DNA of 64,000 nt, from contig NC_086247.1 in NCBI RefSeq assembly GCF_021018805.1, positions 3,534,230 to 3,598,229 on the forward strand. The letters run 5' to 3'. A program made the translations under genes and the position numbers. The notes under the pieces are model-generated. The model saw only the letters and a list, made by a program, of their open reading frames with translations. It did no database searches and was not told the origin of the DNA. Positions 48,504 to 60,155 of the stretch are shown here, one piece after another (position 1 is the first letter of the stretch; each line of letters starts with the position of its first letter). Source of the stretch: Prinia subflava (taxonomy: Eukaryota > Chordata > Aves > Passeriformes > Cisticolidae).

Positions 48504-49102
48504 TGTTTTTTCCATGAAAGCCCGTGCCAGAAACAGAAGAAAAAGTCTGAGTTTGCCAGCTCAGGTTTCTCGAAGTTGTTTATTATTTCTTCTCTCTCAG
48601 TTCTTTCAGTTCCCTGCCAAGGTCTTTGCTGAGGCAAGAGCACGAGGCGACTCTCCCCTGGTTGAGAGGGTTCTGACCTTTTGTACCTTTTCTCTGACCC
48701 AACCATTGGCCACAAGCTGTTTTTTATTTACAGTTAACTGCCAATACCTACTACCTATGTTAAACATGTCACTTCTATACTAAACCAATCCCTTGTGACC
48801 CACCACAGCAGAAGATGGAGGACAAGAAGGAAGAAGGACAGGGCCACACCCTGATTCCTCTATCTTGCCTTCCTCAGCTCCATTCTAAAAACCCCAAATT
48901 CTACATTTGCACCCTATGATAAACTAACTATTATTTGTATCAAACTTTTGGGATCTGTAGTTCTTCATGCAATGTTGGTAATTTTTTCCATGGGCTGAGA
49001 TCAAAGACAGTGTTGCTTTGGGCTCTGTGCCAGGGTCCCAGACCCCCCTGCCAGGGTCTGGGACCATCAAGGGCAGCCAGAGGGATGCCCTGGACTCCGA
49101 CA
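48504..49102 (-). mobile_element. Solo LTR of an endogenous retrovirus
   Basis: On the minus strand it starts TGTCGGAGTCCAGGGCATCC at 49102 and probably ends ...AAAACA at 48504. Inside are CCAAT (in 'ggccaatgg', about 48705), a weak TATA-like 'gtacaaaagg' (about 48680-48690) and an AATAAA signal at 48579-48584. About 75 bp of U5-like sequence follows. The start and the 'cctgagctggcaaactca' phrase fit LTRs I know from songbird ERVs, probably class II. Target-site duplication is not clear (ttagag against cctgag), so the lower edge is uncertain. Confidence 0.75.
49034..49065. repeat. Perfect 12-bp inverted repeat (hairpin) in LTR U3
   Basis: 'ggtcccagaccc', an 8-base loop 'ccctgcca', and 'gggtctgggacc' form a perfect, GC-rich 12-bp stem. 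It lies about 40 bp inside the LTR start. Confidence 0.95.
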
Positions 49103-50382
49103 CCTGAGCAGATGAAATCAAGTGGATCCTCATCTCTTGCAAATGGGAAGGGCATTCTCAGTGACCACCCCACTGCAGCTCCTCTTCTCCTCCAGGTGGA
49201 GGGAGGACTTCGATTGCATGGTCACAGTGACACCTCCACCTCCCCATGAAACAGCTTCCAGGAGTTGTGCTCAATCTCCAGCCCATTTGGGTTGATAATA
49301 TCCCACCTTCCTGCTAAAAAAAAAAATACATCCATTGAGACTAACTCCTACCAATGCTTTCCTCACTTTGGTTTTAGACTCCCACCATTATCTTTAAAGT
49401 CCTTAGAAAAATTAAATGGGCCTCCTCAGTGAGCTAATTTCTCTACTGCAGGGCTGCAACAGCTTGACAAAGATCTGAGAGGACTGAGACTTTGCCAGGG
49501 TTGAGGGATGGTTATTGGACTCAATAATTCCCTGGAAGTAGTTGTCTGATGCAATTCAAGTCTAGCAAGTGCAGTACATTTACCAACAGAGATGGCAGGA
49601 GACTTAGGCTCCAAATTTATGAGGGAAAAATTCTGTTGTCACAGATAAATAAATTCAGGTTGTCAAAAAAAAGGAGGAGGAAGAACAACGGTCCTTTGTC
49701 CTCCATGTGTTGCCACAATACTGTAACGATCAAGGAAGGTATTAACACACACAAAAGCAAAAAACCTGCATTCAGTTCTTAAATCTCACTGTTGTTAAAT
49801 AAAATCACTTACTAAAATATGGTCCTCCAAACAAAGAGAAGTGTTACCTTTCTGGACACTTACACAGACATTTAAATAAGAATATGCATATAAAGCCTTG
49901 CAGAGAAGGAAGGATACGATCCGGCTGCGGGGATTTTTGTTTGTTTACTGGTGAAAAGACTTGAAAATCTTTTTTCAGGTCTCTTCCAAAATAGTCCAGG
50001 CTGTCAGGCAGAGCCAATGTTTACACAGTGTGGCACTGATTTAGCTGTGACTCCGGGAGAAGAGTCCTGCAGGGACTGAAGGGTTGTAGTTGCCTCAGAT
50101 TTACAGAAGGAAAAGCCTTTGGATCATTTATCTCTGAAGATGAAGTGCCTTCTATTCACTGTACACAAGGGAATAGCAAGAGTATCATCATATAACTATA
50201 GTCCTAACCTAATTAATATTTGACTAAGAAAGAAAAAGATAAAGAATAAGGCTTTTAGAAGTTCAAGAGTATTAGATAAAACCTTAGACTTAACAGTCTT
50301 CCTCTTTTCATTTCCCTGCTTTAATCTTCAGGTATAAAGAGACTAGTTTGAAATAATTTAGGGTGTTTTTATGGGAAGATCA
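49103..50382. other. AT-rich DNA, no gene seen
   Basis: A-runs near 49317-49326. No recognised exon or repeat family. Confidence 0.45.
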
Positions 50383-50540
50383 CAGAATTGTTGCGTTTAG
50401 AACAGAAAACACCTACTCCAACCCTCTTATCAAAACAGGGTCAGCCAGAGTAGTTTGCTTGGCTGAGTTTTGAACATCTTCAAGGAGGGAGACACAACAT
50501 CTCTGGGCAGACTGCTCTATTGTTTGTCCACCTTCAAAAC
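50383..50540 (-). mobile_element. Degenerate CR1 LINE fragment
   Basis: 'agatcacagaattgttgcgt', 'acacctactccaaccctctt' and 'caaggagggagacacaacat' then 'ctctgggcagactgctc' keep the order of an old reverse-complement CR1 3' end with heavy divergence. A second, much younger CR1 in the same orientation starts 50 bp on. Confidence 0.65.
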
Positions 50541-50589
50541 AAAATAGAAAAGGAAAAGAAAAAATATTTTCTCACGTTTAAGTGAAATA

Positions 50590-50885
50590 ACAGAATCACA
50601 GAATGGTTTGGATTGGAAGGTACCTTAAAGATCATCCAGTCCCACCCCTGCCATGGGCAGGGACACCTTCCACTATCCCTGGTTGCTCCAAGCCCCGTCC
50701 AACCTGGCCTTGGACACTTCCAGAGTTGAGGCAGCCACAGCTTCTCTGGGCATTCTGTGCCAGGGTCTCACCAAGCTTACAGAGAAGAATTTCTTTCTAA
50801 TATTTGATATAAACCTCCCCTCCATCTTAAGGCCCTTCCCCCTTGTCCTGTCACTGGATATCCTTGTGAACATCTCTAGGCAAGG
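50590..50885 (-). mobile_element. CR1 LINE fragment, 3' end
   Basis: 'cacagaatggtttggattgg', 'ctgccatgggcagggacacc', 'ccttggacacttccagagtt' and 'ccccttgtcctgtcactgg' show a well-conserved reverse-complement CR1. The translation keeps 'SDRTRGKGLKMEGRF' and 'LEVSKARLDGAWSNQ'. Confidence 0.95.
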
Positions 50886-53357
50886 GACCTACCAGGATCA
50901 TCAGTGTCTAACCCAAGCTTGCAGAGGCTGTGGTCAGAATGGAAAAGGTGGAAGAGAGGAGACTGAAGGAGAAATAGGACAGGCACCCTGCATTGTGTCT
51001 CCAGGAAGAGTGAAAGAGCTGACAGGATTCAGGCAAGGACCGGGCGTTGAAAGTGCTGGTGAAGCACTGCTGATGCTCAGTATGACAGCAAGATAAATTT
51101 AAAAAAATATGTAAAGTAATAGGGCTTACACATTAAGGAATTCCTCCAGGAGGAATGGCAGCAGATATGAGCTTGCTAATGCCCAACAGCTTCACAGCAC
51201 AAAAACTTCTTTCCCCTGGATGTCTGCTTTTCTCACAAAGCCAGATGTGCTTTTACCTCTTGACCTGACAGTCCTGCCCTCAGCCCTGTGAGAAAACAGC
51301 CCACACTCAATAAAGGTCCAGCATCCCCTCTGGAAAACACAGAAGTAAATTCTTAAAATGGTGTGGTGGAACCTTAAATTACCTAAATACAAGTACCATT
51401 TCCAGGGCTCTCAGATTAAATGATTTCATAGCATTCAGGTGGATTAATGCTTCACTTCCACTCTTTTTTTCATTTCTGGCTTGGGTTTTTTTGTTGTTGT
51501 TGTTTTGTTTTGTTTTTGGGGTTTGTTTGTTTGTTTGTTTGTTTTTTGTTGTTGGTTGGTTGGTTTAGTTTGTTGTTGTTTGGGGTTTTTTTTAATAAAT
51601 ATCCATTTTTGTATAAATGCCCAGTATTCTTTTAGATCGCCAGATTATCTCCAGGTGGTTCACATCATCATTCCACATTTGTTTTTTCACTAGCAACTCA
51701 ACATTCAAACTGATGTTTGAGGTTTCTGTCAATCTTCCCTCTCTTCCAGTTGAGCAAAAATGTCTCTGCCATTTAGATATGGAGGATTTCTTTTTCTTTT
51801 GGACATCTTTATGACTTTTCCTACCACAAGTTCAATGCTTCCAAAATAATTTTAAATAATCTGAAGTATAATAAATGAAACAAGGTGGGCAAAGCACAAG
51901 GTCTATTGGTAAGAATTTAGGTTGAAGAGGACTTTTTAACAGAATCTGTTGGTGATGAAAATTCCTGCCTCTGGTGATTGCAGATGCTGTGGATTTAGAA
52001 AAATGACAGAGTTTTCAAGAAAACAGTTCTTCAAGGAAAATAGGTTCTCTAGGCGCTGGTACATGAGTTTTAACGTCAAAAAACATTTTGTAATATTCCT
52101 GTGTGCAATAACTTTGGAGTTATTTCTTCTGAGAAATAATGAGAGAGACCCCTGAATTTGTGTCCATTTTCTCGAAAATTAAAGGAAAAATGGAGCAAGT
52201 TTCTGGTCTCCCCTTTCTGACCACCTTCCTAATTGTAGGGCCATCATCTGGTCTCTAATAACCACAGTTTTGCCAAGGTGACTTGGTAGAAAAGCATCCT
52301 AGAGACTAGACTAGAAAGTCTCATTCCTATGGTTTGAGTTAAAAGACAGAGCTAAGAGACCCTGATATTGTTTATTTGTGTTCCTTAGATGAGCAAAAAC
52401 ATTGACTGGCACAACAATATTTGTCTTCTTTTGGATCCCTGGTTCAAAATGATAGCAAAATACATCAAAACACAATGTGAGGGTACAAGATATCCATTAC
52501 AGCAATTACACATGGCAGTCACATTAATTAGTCATCCCAGCATAGATGGTGGAGAGGTGAGATTATAAATATAAACAGCTTGGGTCACAACAGTAACAGT
52601 CAGAATATAAGCCAAAAAGACTTGTGGGAAAGAGATAATATTTTAACTATCTCTATTTTGGAAACGTTCATCAATTGTGAAATGCCATAGGAGTTAAGAA
52701 AACATTTTATCTACTAAAACTGATTGAGTGTTGTTTCTCTGTAGAGAGGAAATTCTTGTCTGTTTCTATTTTTTGTTTCTTCAGAAAAATTTTGTCTCCA
52801 GAGACTATACCAGGCAGGATTCAAGCCCTCTTGAGCCATTGCTACTAGCCATAAGCTTGAATATTTTGTTTTGTTTGTGTAATTTTGTCCCAGTAGTTAA
52901 ATTAACTTTGCTTTCTGAAGCCCAGAAGAAAACAAAATATCAGCACTCATTTATTAGAGAAGAAATATCAGAACTGGAAACTGGATTTTGCTGGGGTTTT
53001 AGCAAGAGATTTTCTTGCTTCTGCAAAAATAAAAGTAAGACAACTAATTTATCTACACTCTGCATTTTGGGTTCCAGAAACCTCCGTTATTAACAGTTCA
53101 AGAACATTTGCCTTCATGATGGATCAAGGATAAACAACCTAACATGCCACAATTTGATTCCTTTTTCCTGTAGGATTCCATCACCCCTTCACAGCTCTTC
53201 AAAAATTGTGAGTTTTTTAAACTGTGATTTTGGAAGACGTGAACTATTTGATTTCATTTTCTGGGTACACATCAAAAACATGGCTTTTGAGAACTTACCA
53301 GTAATAGGATTTGGGGAAAGTTTATCCTCCTCTGCCTTCTAAGCCCCTGCTTTTCTT
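50886..53357. other. AT-rich DNA with a T/G simple repeat, no gene seen
   Basis: Apart from the low-complexity tract at 51481-51596 I see no repeat family, exon or RNA gene. A 121-codon frame at 52728-53093 (+) has no recognisable domain. Confidence 0.45.
51481..51596 (+). repeat. T/G-rich low-complexity tract
   Basis: About 116 bases are almost only T and G, built of 'gttgttgtt', 'tttgtttg' (five perfect GTTT units) and 'ttggttgg' blocks, ending in a T-run. It could be a decayed poly(A)-type tail in reverse or a plain microsatellite. Confidence 0.9.
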
Positions 53358-53800
53358 ATAGAATCATAAAATTATTAAGGTTCAAAAAGCCCTCAGAGAT
53401 CATTGAATCCAAAAATTAATCCAGGACTGCCAGGTGACACAACCTTTGGTGATCCCACCACCTCCCTGGGCAGCCTGCTTAACTGACTGACCACCCTTTC
53501 AGTGAAAAAAAAAAAAATTCCTAATATCCAACCTAAACTTCCTCTGGAACAACTTGAGGCTATTTCCTCTCATCCTGTCACCTGGGAGAAGACTCTGCCC
53601 CCCACCTGGCTACACCCTCCCGTCAGGGAGCTGCAGAGAGCAATAAGATCCCCCCTGAGCCTCCTTTTCTCCAGGCTGAGCCCCCTTGGCTCCCTCAGCC
53701 ACTCATCAGGTGTGCTCCAGACCCTTCCCCAGTTCTGCTGTCCTTTTCTGGACACACAAAGGTGTCCCCTCGCCTTCACCACACCAAACAAGGGTGCTTG
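53358..53800 (-). mobile_element. CR1 LINE fragment, 3' end, long copy
   Basis: Reverse-complement CR1 with 'agaatcataaaattattaag', 'ctccctgggcagcctgctta', 'tttcctctcatcctgtcacc' and 'tgagcctccttttctccagg'. The minus-strand translation keeps 'LSLEKRRLRGDLIAL' and 'FSQVTG', hallmark CR1 ORF2 residues. An A13 run has expanded inside it (about 53505-53517). Confidence 0.94.
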
Positions 53801-56800
53801 TCCTCACACACCACCTGTGACATCCCCACTGCTCTGCTGCCTCTTTTGCTGTGGAAAAAATGGGGTGATCTGTTACAACTGAGAGAAGGCTCAGATCTCT
53901 GGCAGTTTCTCAGGATAAATCCAAGTCCTTTGCTACTCTGGTCGTGTAGCAAGTCCATCTCTTCACATCTTTCCATCCCAAATCTCCATCCTGCTGCACA
54001 ATGCCAGATCTTCTTGCTCCTCTTCTCCCATAGTAGGAGCAGCTCAGCTCCTGATCCTGATCAGTTCTGCCTTTTGCTAAGAAGCCTTGAGCTTCATTTT
54101 TTATGCCAAAATGGCATAGAAAGGACTTTGAGACTCTACCAAAGCTAATAAACCACTGCCCAGAGTCATGAAGGACTATAGAGGAGATGTGATTGTGAGT
54201 CCTGCCACGTTTCCCAACACTGGAAATTTGTACAATTTGGTTGGCAAAGCATCTGGGAGGCCTCAATAAATCCATAAGTGCAGCCAGAGTGAATTCTTTG
54301 AGCTGGAGCAGGTCTGCAGCCTTCAGCAGCAGAATGGGGTTTGCCAAAGGGAGGATGGATCTGTGCAGCCTCCATTTCCAACAGCCACTCACCTCCATTT
54401 ATCTCCTGCATCTCTGGGGCTCTTCTTGCTTCAAGCTTTAAACCTAAGATTTCTGTAACCTAAAAAGGGGCAGAAAAATAGTCAAGAATCATTCATTTCA
54501 ATTTACATTTTTTGCTGTTGGGGGAACACTAGGGTACAAGGGAATTGGCTGGTGGTGATTTTGTTATTTTGGTCAAGATAAAGAACATTCCAAATGTGAA
54601 TGTAGAAAATAAGTAATTACGAAGTAACCACTCCTAGTTCTTCCTTCTCGCAGATGCTTGAAGACTATTTCTCTCTAAATGGAAGGACAGCTGCAGAGAG
54701 ATAAATTTTTGCAGGAAATGCAGCTCTGATGAATATCAGTTGCTGAATTTCCCCTCTGTCCACCCTGAAACATTTCACCTGTTCATCTAATGGCTCTTTG
54801 GAGCAGCAGGGCTGTTTTGTCCTTGACACAGAGGGAATTGGCTTTTGACATGAATTCATCCTAACTTCATTTTACAGGAGGCTCAGTTCTCTTTTCCAGA
54901 TCAAGTCCCTGTGTCACACAAAACCCAGACATTCTGGGGCATGGAGAGCACAAGACCATCCAGGAAAACTATTAGTGACCTGTAGGGCCACAGTAGCTTG
55001 GATTTAGCTGGGAAAAAAGAACTCACACTTCCTAAAGCAAAAGAACGTAATAGTACAACAACCAAGAAAGTTGCAAAGTGAGGAAACACTGTGATGTGTG
55101 AAATTCCTCTGCCTCCAGAGGACTTTTTTTCAGCAAGCCTTAATACCATGTGGGAAGACAGAAAGGGCCAAGAGACATGAATGTAATAAAGGATTTGCTA
55201 TGGAAGCTCCCAAGACAAAAATCTTGCCCCAGAATTCATTGTGTAAATTGAACTTCTCAATGTATGCAGGGTCACCACGTGAGCTGAACAAATGGGGATG
55301 TAAGGGTGGGTTTGATTTTGTTTTCTGGGTTTTAATTTTTTGTAAGTATTTTGTGCTGCACACAGAAAACATGCAGAGATTCTGACTGTGCCACAGGCTG
55401 GACTTACAAGAATTTCACTAGGGGACAGAAATTTTAAACAGTTCAGACTGGTTTGGGCTCATATGGCTACAGCTGGAGGAGAATGCACACAAATAGTTCT
55501 CGATAATTTTGTGTTAGGTTTTAAAAGACCCCCCCATTGAACACTTTGTTGTATTAACAATTTTTATATTGTTATTCCATAAAAGAAAGCAGACTTCTGC
55601 AATTCCATCTTAAACATTTCCACAAGGGTGGTATTCCAGAGACTGAGACAGTATCTAATCATTTCAGTGTGAATGTCATATGAATAGCATGTCCCAGTGA
55701 AGAGCTTGATTTCAAGTTGCTTTCAGTGCTAAGGCTGGGGCAGACAGGCAATCCTAAGGTAATATTGTTGAAACCCTCTACAAAAACATCAAACTCTCAT
55801 GAGACAGCAATCATCTTGGCCTCAAAGAGCCAAAATTTAACTTTTTCAACCAGTTTTATTCATAATCATAGCTAATCATGATTTTCCCCCTTCTAAAAAT
55901 TCAGAGCCATAAAAAATCGTCTTGGTCTCCCTTATTTCCTCTTGTTGGTGTAGATAAAGGCTACTTTACAAAACACTCCGTGCCTGTTTATTTACATATA
56001 GCTTAACATAATGAGCCCACTAATCTTATTTGAGGCCTCCGAGCAGTATTGAAATATAGATTGTTACTAATAACCACAGCACTTGCATGTTACTGGTGCT
56101 GAGATGGGAATCCTTCACTCCCTGCTTACCCATGGAGCAGAAGAGAATGTTTGCTGAATTTCCAATGAGCATGTCGGGAATATAGCATCAACTACAGCAG
56201 AAATTCCCCCCTTTTACTGAACGTGTTCCTTCTTTGAGGGAATTCTTGTGATGGAGTTTCCTAAACTAAACTAAACTCTAAAAAAAAAAAATCAAAGTTG
56301 TCCAACTCTGTGGGCCACAAAATGCCATTCTTCAGGTGTGCCAGCTTTACAGTAAGCTGGAAGCATTTGTTACACAACAATTTTCCACCTGTAAACAACA
56401 TTTCTTGGAAACAGAGACATTGTGTTGAAATATTGTGATTTCGGTGAAATATCTGACGGGAAATTTGGATTGTTTTGACGACTTCATTTCACTCTGGTGT
56501 TGAAGTGTTTTCTTTCAGTAAAGCAGAGAGGGTTTGTTTTGACTTTCTTACTCTGTTTTATTTCACCCTAATTTTATATTACCATCCTTCAAATACTGTG
56601 TTTATGTATTTGCCTGTTATAGTAACTGTTCCTTTGGCCATCTGAAAATATGCTGAGATGAAAGAAAATTACTATATTTCATCTTTTCTCTGAGTAGTAT
56701 TGATTACTTCACAACATAATGTTCGTACAATCACTGATGTTTTGGATGGTTTTTTTCTTTTCTCATTTCACTAAAGTTCCATTTTGCTGCAAAAGCAATT

Positions 56801-57025
56801 TTCAAAATGGCACCTTTTCCCACAGACGGGGACATTTATTTACCATCAGAACTAATGTGCTAACTAACAGTGTCAAATCACATTCAGCTGCCATGAGAAA
56901 TAATTTCCCACTGCCTGGCCATGGCTTTTTCCTCCCGATTTACAGGCCCTCATTGCACAACCTTTCCCTTGCATTGGAATAAGTAATTTGGCCTCCTTGC
57001 TGGGGAAAAAAAGGTGCTGTTTCAG
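53801..57025. other. Mostly AT-rich DNA, no confirmed gene
   Basis: The only long open stretch is a 162-codon minus-strand frame at 53910-54398, with no recognised domain and no conserved start context. A small 'ctaaactaaactaaact' repeat precedes an A-run near 56265-56291. No RNA gene or mobile element recognised. Confidence 0.4.
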
Positions 57026-57126
57026 GTACAATGGTCTACTGGGAGGTGTCCTTGCCCATGGAAGGGTGATAGAACAGGGTGATTGTTTAGGTCCCTTCCA
57101 ACCCAAACCACTTTATGATTCTGTAA
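57026..57126 (+). mobile_element. Short CR1 LINE 3' end, sense
   Basis: 'gggaggtgtccttgcccatg', 'aggtcccttccaacccaaac' and 'cactttatgattctgtaat' are the terminal CR1 sequence in sense orientation. Confidence 0.92.
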
Positions 57127-59432
57127 TCCCCTACAGCGTCCACAAAAAGGCAGTTTTTGACTCCTAATTCAAGGCAGTGGAAAGCCATGACAGCAATCAG
57201 GTTAAGTTGCACATTAATCCTTGAGAGGGTGGGCAGAAAACCTAGGAATATCTCCAGAGAGTTTGGAACCTTGGTTCCAAACAGCATCCTTGGGATGTTA
57301 ATGGAGGGTGGCAGAGTATCTCCACCAGCCTTACCCTCAGAGTGTCATCTCATGTCAGCTTTTGATCCAAACAAATCCCAGGAATTACAGCTAGGGAACA
57401 TCTGTGCAGTCAGTGAGGTGGGAGTAGGATCTTTTCTGAGGATTTTTCTCCACCTGGAAGTTTAATAACTAAATTACTAAGCTCAAAGCTAGGTCTGTGT
57501 GTAACACTCTGTCCCATTCTATATCCCCACACAACCCTGAGAGCCCCTTGTTAATTCCTACCACTGTCCCAATGCAATAAACCTCTTTCCTATTCTCTGT
57601 AGCCCAAACTAGGGCTTCCTAATGCTCTGGGATGTGACTTCAGGATGCTCTGGTATCCATTTGCTCTCTCCTGTGCTTTCAGATTTATAAACATCTTCCC
57701 CCACTTACCTCTTAATATTCTCCATACCCATCATGCACGAAAACTCTGATGTTTTATTCAGGGGCAGTTGTCTCTGGCCATACTTCTGCCAGATTAAATA
57801 CCAGCAGCATAACAATGCTGTTGCATAGCTTCAGCTTTAATTCTCTGACTATTTTTATTGCTCCAGATTTTGACTCATATATTCGTACTTCTCAATGCTT
57901 TCCTTGTTCTCACTTCTATTTCCACCTCTGTACTGCCTTTATCTATTATTGCCAGGTTGCCACAGTAACTGCATTCCTCAACACTCCTTATTTGTTCCAC
58001 ACCAATTGTTATATGGACTGTGTTTGTTCCCATCGTTGCCAAGATCTTGATCCTTTTGTTGTTGTTGCTGAAATTTTGTTCTGTTCCGTGGTTTGGAAGC
58101 TTTTGGCTGCATATCATGGGGCAAGAAAGAAGAGAGGTAACTCCTCCTCCAAGGCCTCACATTCACAGCTCTCACTGACAATATCGCTGTTCTCTGAGGC
58201 AGTTGACTCTTACACATCATTCTCTGCAGATCCCCAAGTTTTCCACCTCTCTGACCGTCCAAGGAGCAGGGATTCTCCCTGTTCAGCCTGGTGTTCTCTG
58301 TAGGACTGCTCCAAGTGTGAGCTACAGTAAATTGCCCACCCTGGCAAACTTATTTGGGCTGCAGAAACATCCCCATGAGCACTGGAAAACCCCAAATCCC
58401 ACTCCACACCAATGGTCCCTTCCTGAAACTGTGATAGGAACTCCTGCACGCTCAGCGAGGGGATTTCCTTCCCTCTCTCTCTCAATCTCAATGTTTTGCT
58501 GCCCTCTCCTGCTCATCCAGGAAACCTCTCAAACCTCCCAAACCGGGGACTGCAGAGCCCACCTGGACATTTTAGGCTCCCTCATATGCATGACAAGTCT
58601 TGCCAGAGCAGAGCATCCCTGATGGGAGCAAAGTGGCAGAGGCAGCAGGGAGGTACAGGGTATCAGCAGAGACCGGGATTAACCCTTCTTGAGTATCTGT
58701 TCTGGGAAAAACAAAACGAAAAACAAACAAAAAAACACAGCTGTTGTTTGAGGCAATTGCTCTACAAAAGAAGCAGTACTCAAATGCCTCTACAGCTTGA
58801 CCCAAGCACTAAAAGAGGAATTATCTCCTTCTTCCTTAACTCTCAGGAGCTCAGGACATGGTGGTGGGAGGAGGTCAGAGAAGTCATTGCAGCATTGCAG
58901 CCACTGCTGTAGTGGAGCCTCTGAGCTCAGTTTGGAGATCCTAAATGGCCCCTCCACGTTCTCCCCTCCTGCAGCAGCAGCAGCAAAGGTCAGTGACTGT
59001 GACCACCTAACACAGCAAAGGGCAGTGCTGCCACCCCTTCACACAAACCCTGTCCCTGGGAAGAACCTCGCTGCCAATGTTCCAGTCTCACCAGTGTTAT
59101 TGCCTACAAAAATTCTCCATTTCAGGCATCACTGGAGTGATTTCATGGTGCTTTTACTGATTCGTTGATTAATGACCTTGCTGTGCTGCAGAACAAAAAC
59201 CTTCTTGGGCCTGAAACAAGGGCATGAACTGCTACACTGCCATCCAAGCACCAGGAATGGAGCTGCTTTCTCCCACTAAAAACTATCAGACACAAAAGCA
59301 GATTTGGGCTGATTTTAGTGGGTTCACTCACTTTATTCCTGAAGGGAAGGCAAATGGTTTCCTCTAACTCACTCCTTGTGATGGGGTGCCAGGCCATCCC
59401 ATGGTAATGCAGCGAGTCAAGCTGTAAATCCC
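57127..59432. other. Single-copy DNA, no confirmed gene
   Basis: A 184-codon plus-strand frame (57749-58303) is the longest in this part. Other frames overlap it on the minus strand and it has no recognised domain. A short CAG run lies at about 58973-58985. A minus-strand AATAAA lies near 59331, but no LTR could be built around it. Confidence 0.4.
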
Positions 59433-59590
59433 TGAATCATGGGATATTTCGGGTTAGAAGGGACCTTTAAAGGTCACCAAGCCAAACCTTCTCGCCATGA
59501 TCAGGGACACCTTCAACCAGACCAAGTTGCTCAGAGCCCTGTCCAACCTAACCCTGAAAGTTTCCAGGGATGGGGCAGCCACAACCTCTT
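59433..59590 (-). mobile_element. CR1 LINE fragment, 3' end
   Basis: 'gaatcatgggatatttcggg', 'ttagaagggacctttaaagg', 'atcagggacaccttcaacca' and 'tttccagggatggggcagcc' give a reverse-complement CR1 3' end. It faces an opposite-strand CR1 about 280 bp away. Confidence 0.9.
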
Positions 59591-59867
59591 TTCCTTCACT
59601 GCTCTCAACTGACAGTTGTACACATTATTGAACCCTTGGCTTGCTTTGGACATCAAAGTGTTTTCCCCACCCGAAAACAGATTGACAAAAATTTATGCAT
59701 TGCAACATGTGTTTTACACTCACAACTTCCTTGTATTCTTCATAACTTATTTTCTTTATGAAGCCATGATAAAAATATTGAGAAAGGTAATAGGGACAGC
59801 AAAAGATAGGATTTAATTATAGAAGAATTTATTTATAAGAAGGCTGGAGAGGGGCTTTTTAATATCC
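59591..59867. other. Spacer between two opposite-strand CR1 copies
   Basis: AT-rich, with no gene or repeat family recognised. Confidence 0.5.
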
Positions 59868-60155
59868 CTTCCCATTGTAACAGGACAAGAGGTAATGGTC
59901 TTAAGCTCAAGGAGAGGGGGTTTAGATTAGATATTTGGAAGAAATACTTCCCTGTGAGTGTGGTTAGGCCCTGGCACAGGTTGCCCAAAGAAGCTGTGGT
60001 TTCCCCATCCTTGGAAGTGTCCAAGCCCCCAAGCCCAGGTTGGACGTGGCTTGGAGCAGTCTGGGATAGTGGAAGGTGTCCTTGCCCATGGCAGGGGGAT
60101 GAAATAAGATAATATTGAAGGTCCCTTTCAACCAAGCTAATCTTGTATTTTCTGG
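59868..60155 (+). mobile_element. CR1 LINE fragment, 3' end, sense
   Basis: 'gtaacaggacaagaggtaat', 'tttagattagatatttggaa', 'ggcacaggttgcccaaagaa' and 'tagtggaaggtgtccttgcc' then 'aaggtccctttcaacc' show a sense CR1 covering the ORF2 C-terminus and tail. Confidence 0.94.

Noticed and set aside
55900..56100. AT-rich stretch that looked like a conserved non-coding element
   Set aside because: There is nothing in a single sequence to show conservation. This would need a multi-bird alignment.
59300..59432. Another LTR suggested by a minus-strand AATAAA
   Set aside because: No TATA box, terminal repeats or family text could be placed around the signal.
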